47,301 nucleotides of DNA, taken from NCBI RefSeq assembly GCF_000367365.1, contig NZ_BARF01000087.1, forward strand, positions 1 to 47,301, in the 5' to 3' direction. Positions 42,612-47,301 of this stretch are shown one piece after another. The position numbers were made by a program, and so were the translations under genes. This DNA is from Streptomyces prunicolor NBRC 13075. Lineage in GTDB: Bacteria > Actinomycetota > Actinomycetes > Streptomycetales > Streptomycetaceae. The notes below the pieces were generated by a model. It was not told the DNA's origin. It did not search any database and saw nothing but the letters and a program-made list of their open reading frames with translations. Each line of letters starts with the position of its first letter. Within the stretch, counting starts at the first letter, position 1.

Positions 42612-44282
42612 TCACCCCGCCTGCTTCTGCTGCGCACCCCCGTGCCGGTAATACACCGCGTCGGACGGAGCGAGCGGCCCCTTGCCCAGGATCAGATCCG
42701 CCGCCTTCTCCGCGATCATCATCACCGGCGCGTAGATGTTGCCGTTGGTCACATACGGCATCACCGACGCGTCCACGACCCGCAGCCCCTCCACCCCGTG
42801 CACTCGCATACTCCCGGGGTCGACAACGGCCATCTCGTCCGTGCCCATCTTGCAGGTGCAGGACGGATGCAGAGCGGTCTCGCCCTCCTTGGCCACCCAC
42901 GCGAGGATCTCCTCGTCGCTCTCCACGGACGGCCCGGGCGAGATCTCCCCGTCGTTGTACGGGGCCAGCGCCGGCTGGTTGAGGAGCTTGCGGGCGACCC
43001 GGATCGACTCGACCCACTCACGCCGATCCTGCTCCGTGGACAGGTAGTTGAAGCGCAGCGCCGGATGCTCCAGCGGATCCTTGCTCTTGATCTTCACCGA
43101 GCCGATCGCGTCGGAGTACATGGGCCCGACGTGCACCTGGTAACCATGGCCACCCGCCGGCGACGAGCCGTCGTAGCGGACCGCGATCGGCAGGAAGTGG
43201 AACATCAGGTTGGGATAGCCGACGTCCTCGTTGCTGCGGGCGAAGCCACCCGCCTCGAAGTGGTTCGTCGCGGCGGGACCCTTGCGGAAGAGCCACTGCA
43301 GGCCGATGAAGGGGGCGCGCCACTTCGCCATGTACGGCTGCATGGAGACGGGTTGCTTGCAGGCGTACTGGATGTACACCTCCAAGTGGTCCTGCATGTT
43401 CTCGCCGACGCCCGGCAGATCGTGGACGACGTCGATGCCGAGCGCGGTCAGCTCCTCCGCGTTGCCGACGCCCGAAAGCTGAAGCAGCTGGGGGGAGTTG
43501 ATCGCGCCGCCGCACAGGATGACCTCGCGGGCGCGCACCTGACGGACCTTGCCGCGGTGCCGGTACTCGACGCCGACGGCCTTCTTGCCCTCGAAGAGGA
43601 CACGGGTGACCATCGCGCGGGTGGTGACGGTGAGGTTGGGCCGCTTCCGCACAGGCTTCAGATACGCCTTCGAAGCCGACAGCCGTCGACCCCGGCTGAC
43701 GTTGCGGTCGAAGGGCGCGAACCCCTCCTGCTGATAGCCGTTGACGTCGTCGGTACGCGGATACCCCGCTTCCTGCACGGCGTTGAGGAACGCACCGAAC
43801 AACGGGTTGGAGGCAGGCCCGCGTTCGAGGACGAGCGGACCGTCGTGGCCGCGGAACTCGTCGTCGGGATCGGCCGCGAGGCAGTTCTCCATCCGCTTGA
43901 AGTACGGCAGGCAGTGCGCGTAGTCCCAGCTCTCCATGCCCGCGTCGGCGGCCCAGCGCTCGTAGTCCATGGGGTTGCCGCGCTGGAAGATCATGCCGTT
44001 GATGCTGCTGGAGCCGCCCAGCACCTTGCCGCGCGCGTGGTAGACGCGCCGGTCGCCCATGTGCGGCTCGGGTTCCGACTCGTACTTCCAGTCGTAGAAC
44101 CGGCTGCCGATCGGATAGGTCAGCGCGGCCGGCATGTGGATGAAGACGTCCCAGGGGTAGTCGGGCCGGCCGGCCTCCAGGACCAGCACCTGGTTGGCCG
44201 GGTCCGCGGAGAGCCGGTTCGCCAGTGCGCTGCCGGCGGATCCACCGCCGACGATGACGAAGTCGTATTGCAGGGGAGCCAT
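42612..44282 (-). CDS. betA: Choline dehydrogenase (GMC oxidoreductase)
   Basis: A 556-residue flavoprotein. FAD motif DFVIVGGGSAGSALANRLS at the N-terminus, GMC signature GKVLGGSSSINGMIFQRGN, and HPSCTCKMG with MPYVTNGNIYAPVMMIAEKAADLI at the C-terminus, where the catalytic His lies. Length and neighbours fit BetA, which oxidises choline to betaine aldehyde, although other alcohols cannot be excluded. ATG at 44282 chosen over an upstream ATG in the regulatory region. A GTTGC-N7-GCAAC palindrome lies 69 bp upstream. Confidence 0.88.
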   Translation of the reverse strand: MAPLQYDFVIVGGGSAGSALANRLSADPANQVLVLEAGRPDYPWDVFIHMPAALTYPIGSRFYDWKYESEPEPHMGDRRVYHARGKVLGGSSSINGMIFQRGNPMDYERWAADAGMESWDYAHCLPYFKRMENCLAADPDDEFRGHDGPLVLERGPASNPLFGAFLNAVQEAGYPRTDDVNGYQQEGFAPFDRNVSRGRRLSASKAYLKPVRKRPNLTVTTRAMVTRVLFEGKKAVGVEYRHRGKVRQVRAREVILCGGAINSPQLLQLSGVGNAEELTALGIDVVHDLPGVGENMQDHLEVYIQYACKQPVSMQPYMAKWRAPFIGLQWLFRKGPAATNHFEAGGFARSNEDVGYPNLMFHFLPIAVRYDGSSPAGGHGYQVHVGPMYSDAIGSVKIKSKDPLEHPALRFNYLSTEQDRREWVESIRVARKLLNQPALAPYNDGEISPGPSVESDEEILAWVAKEGETALHPSCTCKMGTDEMAVVDPGSMRVHGVEGLRVVDASVMPYVTNGNIYAPVMMIAEKAADLILGKGPLAPSDAVYYRHGGAQQKQAG

Positions 44283-44336
44283 GATCTCTCGTCTCGCTCG
44301 CGCCGTAGATACGCGAGGCATGCTAATACGAGTACC

Positions 44337-44367
44337 GCTATACGCACTAGGTTGCGCGCCACGCAAC
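44337..44367 (-). promoter_or_regulatory. betA promoter with GTTGC-N7-GCAAC operator
   Basis: The operator GTTGCGCGCCACGCAAC (44351-44367) covers a possible -35 TTGCGT (complement of 44361-44366); an 18-bp spacer leads to -10 TATAGC (complement of 44337-44342). This layout suits repression. The operator is the best palindrome of the four in this island. Confidence 0.55.
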
Positions 44368-44427
44368 TTGGAGCCCCAGGTTTCCGCGCTGTTTCCCCGC
44401 CCGCCTCCCCCGTGAACGCACGTACCG

Positions 44428-45513
44428 TCAGCGGATGATCGAGGTCAGGACGTCCACGCCCAGCCGCATGAGGCAGTCGGTGTCCAGCCGGTGGTGGATC
44501 TGTCGGCCGTCCCTGCGGGAGGTCAGCAGGCCCGCCTCGCGCAGTCGGCCGAGGTGGCGGGAGACCTGCGGGAGGGTCATGCCCGTCCGTGCGGCCAGGT
44601 CGGACGTGGTGATCGGCTCGTTCACCAGGTGCCGGCACAGCGACAGCCGCGCGGGATCCGACAGGATCGACAGCCTGAGCCGCACCTGTGCCAGCGTGGC
44701 CTGTTCCGACTGCCGGCCCGTGTTCTCGACGGGGAAGTGCACGACGAGCGGATACGGCGGATCGTCCCGGACGATCAGATGGGGCCGGGTGTGCGCGGAC
44801 GGTACGAGCAGACAGCGGCGCCCGCGCAGATCGGCCCGGAGCGACTGGAGTTTGTCGTAGGCGACCGATGGCGGGTTGTGCCCGACGGTGGCGTTCGGGC
44901 TGAGCGAGGCGAGCGCCTCGGGCAACGGCAGGGCCTGGACCCGGGCCCGCACCCGGGTGCACTCGCTCTCCAACCGGTGCCGCACCCGCGCCCATTCGGC
45001 GTCGAAGAACTCGGCCGCGCAGCGCCGCAGCAGCTCCAGCAGCCCGGACCGGGTCCGCTCCGGGGTCTGGAACAGGCTGCGGGTCAACTCGCCCCGACTG
45101 AAGGAGCGCCGTTCGCTGGACAGGATGTAGGCCTCGCGCACCGCCCGGTCGGTGAGCAGGCCGTGGGTGTCGAAGACGCCGCCGTGCACGGACGGCGCGG
45201 CGCCCATGACGAAGTCGTCCAGCGACAGCGCCTCCAGCCGGGCCAGTTCCTGCTCCAGGGTCAGGCCCAGCGGCGGTTCCAGCGGCATCAGCAGACGGCA
45301 GCGCATCCGGGTCCACAGGGGCGAGTAGACCGCGATCAGACTCTGCGACTCCGTCGACAGCTCGGCGCGTACCCGTTCCAGCCACTGCCGTACGGCGAGG
45401 TGGTGCTCGGGCTCGGCGATCGAGTGCAGGCACGCCATCAGCTCCGCCAGCGGTGACAGGCCCACGGCCACGTCCGCCGGAACGGCGCCCTGCAAGCTGA
45501 TGACGACAGGCAT
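44428..45513 (-). CDS. DUF5937 / ArsR-type winged-helix regulator
   Basis: A 361-residue protein. The C-terminal 90 residues are an ArsR-like HTH: LRLSILSDPARLSLCRHLVNEPITTSDLAARTGMTLPQVSRHLGRLREAGLL. The larger N-terminal part is DUF5937-like, with unknown ligand and no metal-binding Cys motif. ATG at 45513. It is divergent from an amino-acid ABC permease, with a 15-bp-arm palindrome between them, so it probably controls both. It is separated from betA by 145 bp and reads in the same direction; a link with choline use is not shown. Confidence 0.85.
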   Translation of the reverse strand: MPVVISLQGAVPADVAVGLSPLAELMACLHSIAEPEHHLAVRQWLERVRAELSTESQSLIAVYSPLWTRMRCRLLMPLEPPLGLTLEQELARLEALSLDDFVMGAAPSVHGGVFDTHGLLTDRAVREAYILSSERRSFSRGELTRSLFQTPERTRSGLLELLRRCAAEFFDAEWARVRHRLESECTRVRARVQALPLPEALASLSPNATVGHNPPSVAYDKLQSLRADLRGRRCLLVPSAHTRPHLIVRDDPPYPLVVHFPVENTGRQSEQATLAQVRLRLSILSDPARLSLCRHLVNEPITTSDLAARTGMTLPQVSRHLGRLREAGLLTSRRDGRQIHHRLDTDCLMRLGVDVLTSIIR

Positions 45514-45528
45514 GCGGCGCAGCGTACA

Positions 45529-45562
45529 GCCGATGCTTACCGCACCCGCGGTAAGCATCGGC
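45529..45562. promoter_or_regulatory. Perfect palindrome, probable ArsR-type operator
   Basis: Arms GCCGATGCTTACCGC (45529-45543) and GCGGTAAGCATCGGC (45548-45562) with the 4-bp spacer ACCC. It lies 16 bp upstream of the regulator start and about 100 bp upstream of the permease start. A possible -10 TAGGCT for the permease sits at 45584-45589. Confidence 0.7.
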
Positions 45563-45662
45563 GCCACCGCCCGCCGGCCGACCTAGGCTGCGTCCAATTC
45601 CGCCGCTTTGAGCAGTCGTAGCGCCCGCTCAGAGCAGTCCGCGCAGCGAGAGGCTCCGGCCG

Positions 45663-46442
45663 ATGCACCTGTTTCTGCACACGTTCTTCAACCCCGACGA
45701 ACTCCTCAAGGCCTTTCCCGTCCTGCTGACCGAGGGCCTGCGCAACACCCTGCTGATCGCCGGCCTCGCGATCGTCTTCGGTGTCGTGCTCGGCGTGCTG
45801 CTCGCGCTGCTCCTGCTGTCGCACCGCCGATGGGTGCGGCTGCCCGCGCGGATCTACGTCGACGTCTTCCGCGGTCTGCCCGCGATCGTGACCGTGAGTC
45901 TCGTCGGCCTGGGCCTGCCGTCGGCCGGGATCAGGCCGTTCGGCAGGGACCCGCTCGGGTACGCCGTCCTCGCCATCGGCCTCATCTCGGCGGCCTATCT
46001 GGCGGAGATCTTCCGCTCGGGCATCCAGGCGGTACCGGCTGGGCAGTTGAGCGCGGCGCGCAGTCTCGGCATGTCGTATCCGACGGCGATGCGGGTGATC
46101 GTCGTACCGCAGGGCGTACGGAACGTACTGCCCGCGCTGGCGGGCCAGTTCATCATCGACATCAAGGAGAGCGCGCTGGTGTATCTGCTCGGGCTGGGTC
46201 TCGGGCAGCGCGAGCTCTACTTCATCGCGCAGGAACGGCAGGCGGCCACGTACAACTCCTCCGCGCTGGTGGCCGCCGGCGCCTGCTACCTGCTGCTCAC
46301 CGTCCCGCTCACCTTCCTGGTCAACCGGCTCGACCTGCGGCTGCGAGACGGCGGACGCGGACAGAACAGAGCGACGGCCGTGCCGACCCCCGTCCCGTCC
46401 GCCTCGTCCACCCCGTCCGCACCGACCGCGCTGGAGGTCTGA
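45663..46442 (+). CDS. Polar amino-acid ABC transporter permease
   Basis: A 259-residue membrane protein of the HisM/GlnP type. TEGLRNTLLIAGLAIVFG opens the BPD domain, YVDVFRGLPAIVTVSLVG is the family's second block, and the EAA loop reads ARSLGMSYPTAMRVIVVPQ. The last 40 residues are Pro/Thr/Ser-rich. ATG at 45663. It is followed after 3 bp by the ATPase. No substrate-binding protein is in the window, so the substrate is unknown; it may lie beyond the right edge. Confidence 0.9.
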   Translation: MHLFLHTFFNPDELLKAFPVLLTEGLRNTLLIAGLAIVFGVVLGVLLALLLLSHRRWVRLPARIYVDVFRGLPAIVTVSLVGLGLPSAGIRPFGRDPLGYAVLAIGLISAAYLAEIFRSGIQAVPAGQLSAARSLGMSYPTAMRVIVVPQGVRNVLPALAGQFIIDIKESALVYLLGLGLGQRELYFIAQERQAATYNSSALVAAGACYLLLTVPLTFLVNRLDLRLRDGGRGQNRATAVPTPVPSASSTPSAPTALEV

Positions 46443-46445
46443 GCC

Positions 46446-47231
46446 ATGACCGGAACGCTGTCCGAGAAGAACCCGCGCGCCGACGAGTCAGGGACGGCCA
46501 CGGCTGCCGCGGTCGGTGTGCGCGGCCTGCACAAGCGCTACGGCGCGGTGGACGTCCTGCGGGGCGTGGATCTGGAGGTCGCGGCGGGCGAGACGGTCTG
46601 TGTGATCGGCCGGTCGGGTTCGGGCAAGTCCACGCTCCTGAAGTGCGTGAACCTGCTGGAGGCGCCGACCTCGGGCGAGATCCGCCTCGGCGGTGACCTG
46701 ATCACCGGCCCCGGCGTGGACGTCGACGCGGTCCGCACCCGGGTGGGCATGGTCTTCCAGCACTTCAACCTGTTCCCGCACCTCAGTGTCCTGCACAACG
46801 TGACCGTCGCCCTGCGCAAGGTCCGCCGCACGGGCAGGGAGGCCGCGGAGACCGCCGCCATGGCCCAACTGGAACGCCTCGGACTCGCGGCGCTGGCCCA
46901 CGCGCGGCCGAGCCAGTTGTCGGGCGGTCAGCAGCAACGGGTCGCCATCGCCCGCGCGTTGGCCATGGAGCCCGAGGTCGTGCTCTTCGACGAGGCGACC
47001 TCCGCGCTGGACCCCGAACTCGTCAAGGATGTCCTCGACGTCATGCGGCTGCTCGCCGACTCGGGCATGACGATGATCGCCGTGACGCACGAGATCGGCT
47101 TCGCCCGTGAGGTCGCGGACCGCGTGATCTTCATGGACGAGGGCGTCATCGCCGAGTCGGGCCCGGCCCGCCGGACGCTGGAACACCCCGAGACGGCGTG
47201 CCTGAGCGAGTTCCTCGCCCGCGTCCTCTGA
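46446..47231 (+). CDS. Polar amino-acid ABC transporter ATP-binding protein
   Basis: A 261-residue ATPase of the GlnQ/HisP group. Walker A GRSGSGKST, signature SQLSGGQQQRVAIARAL, Walker B VVLFDEATSALDPE, and the H loop VTHEIGFA are intact. An N-terminal 20-residue extension is Ala/Thr-rich. It starts 3 bp after the permease, and both form an operon under the palindromic operator at 45529-45562. Confidence 0.93.
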   Translation: MTGTLSEKNPRADESGTATAAAVGVRGLHKRYGAVDVLRGVDLEVAAGETVCVIGRSGSGKSTLLKCVNLLEAPTSGEIRLGGDLITGPGVDVDAVRTRVGMVFQHFNLFPHLSVLHNVTVALRKVRRTGREAAETAAMAQLERLGLAALAHARPSQLSGGQQQRVAIARALAMEPEVVLFDEATSALDPELVKDVLDVMRLLADSGMTMIAVTHEIGFAREVADRVIFMDEGVIAESGPARRTLEHPETACLSEFLARVL

Positions 47232-47246
47232 AGTCCCCCTCCCCGC

Positions 47247-47301
47247 GCTCCCCTGCTCCCCTGCTCCCCTGCTCCCCTGCTCCCCTGCTCCCCTGCTCCC
47301 C
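47247..47301. repeat. 8-bp tandem repeat GCTCCCCT, ~7 copies, cut by the window edge
   Basis: Copies start at 47247, 47255, 47263, 47271, 47279, 47287 and 47295 and run to the end of the window. It begins 16 bp after the ATPase stop. Its full length is unknown. Confidence 0.85.

Overview
The base composition (about 70% G+C, strong G/C third-position bias), frequent GTG starts and the gene families present (two S-adenosyl-methyltransferases of the PF04672/DUF574 type, a precorrin pathway pair, many MFS and ABC transporters) indicate a Streptomyces or close relative chromosome. A dispersed intergenic element that I recognise from many Streptomyces genomes (core CAGCCCGTCCGGCGTTTGAG) occurs twice. 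No rRNA, tRNA, phage, transposase or CRISPR/cas genes were seen.

Layout. 1-6.8 kb: a DUF309 protein, cobF and cobK (aerobic cobalamin pathway) separated by a drug exporter with a C-terminal winged-helix-like extension and a zinc-ribbon protein; then a TauE/SafE exporter and a monoacylglycerol-lipase-like hydrolase. 6.8-14.2 kb: a DUF574 methyltransferase, then a MarR-controlled module (marR, zinc alcohol dehydrogenase, orphan histidine kinase, MFS exporter, type B carboxylesterase). Five copies of one 19-bp operator lie in the two promoters of this module. 14.3-20.4 kb: a small K+ channel, a Cys/His-rich zinc protein, a lipoprotein, a second DUF574 methyltransferase, and a glutamine-synthetase-like enzyme followed by an amidohydrolase (the two halves of fungal FluG as separate genes), then a degenerate NUDIX protein. 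20.4-22.0 kb: a graveyard of a carbohydrate ABC transporter (frameshifted MalG, deleted MalF) and a ceramidase-like hydrolase (several frameshifts). 22.0-25.5 kb: a methyltransferase divergent from a TetR regulator, and a secreted tannase/feruloyl esterase.

25.7-44.3 kb is a coherent choline / glycine-betaine catabolism island. betA (choline dehydrogenase) and betB (betaine aldehyde dehydrogenase) make betaine. proV-proW-proX import betaine or choline. Dimethylglycine oxidase, the sarcosine oxidase subunits soxB, soxD-soxA and soxG, and glyA strip methyl groups down to glycine and convert glycine to serine. purU removes surplus one-carbon units as formate. The betaine-to-dimethylglycine step is not encoded here. 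A shared palindrome GTTGC-N7-GCAAC lies upstream of the dimethylglycine oxidase operon, in the betB/purU divergent region and upstream of betA, suggesting one regulon.

The two most unusual items are (i) an array of about 18 degenerate units with a ~40-bp period between purU and betA, ending in the dispersed Streptomyces element, and (ii) a copy of the same element inside an unbroken soxD-soxA reading frame, which predicts a SoxD-SoxA fusion with a ~95-residue repeat-encoded linker. The window ends with a DUF5937/ArsR-type regulator divergent from a polar amino-acid ABC permease and ATPase, with a perfect 15-bp-arm operator between them.
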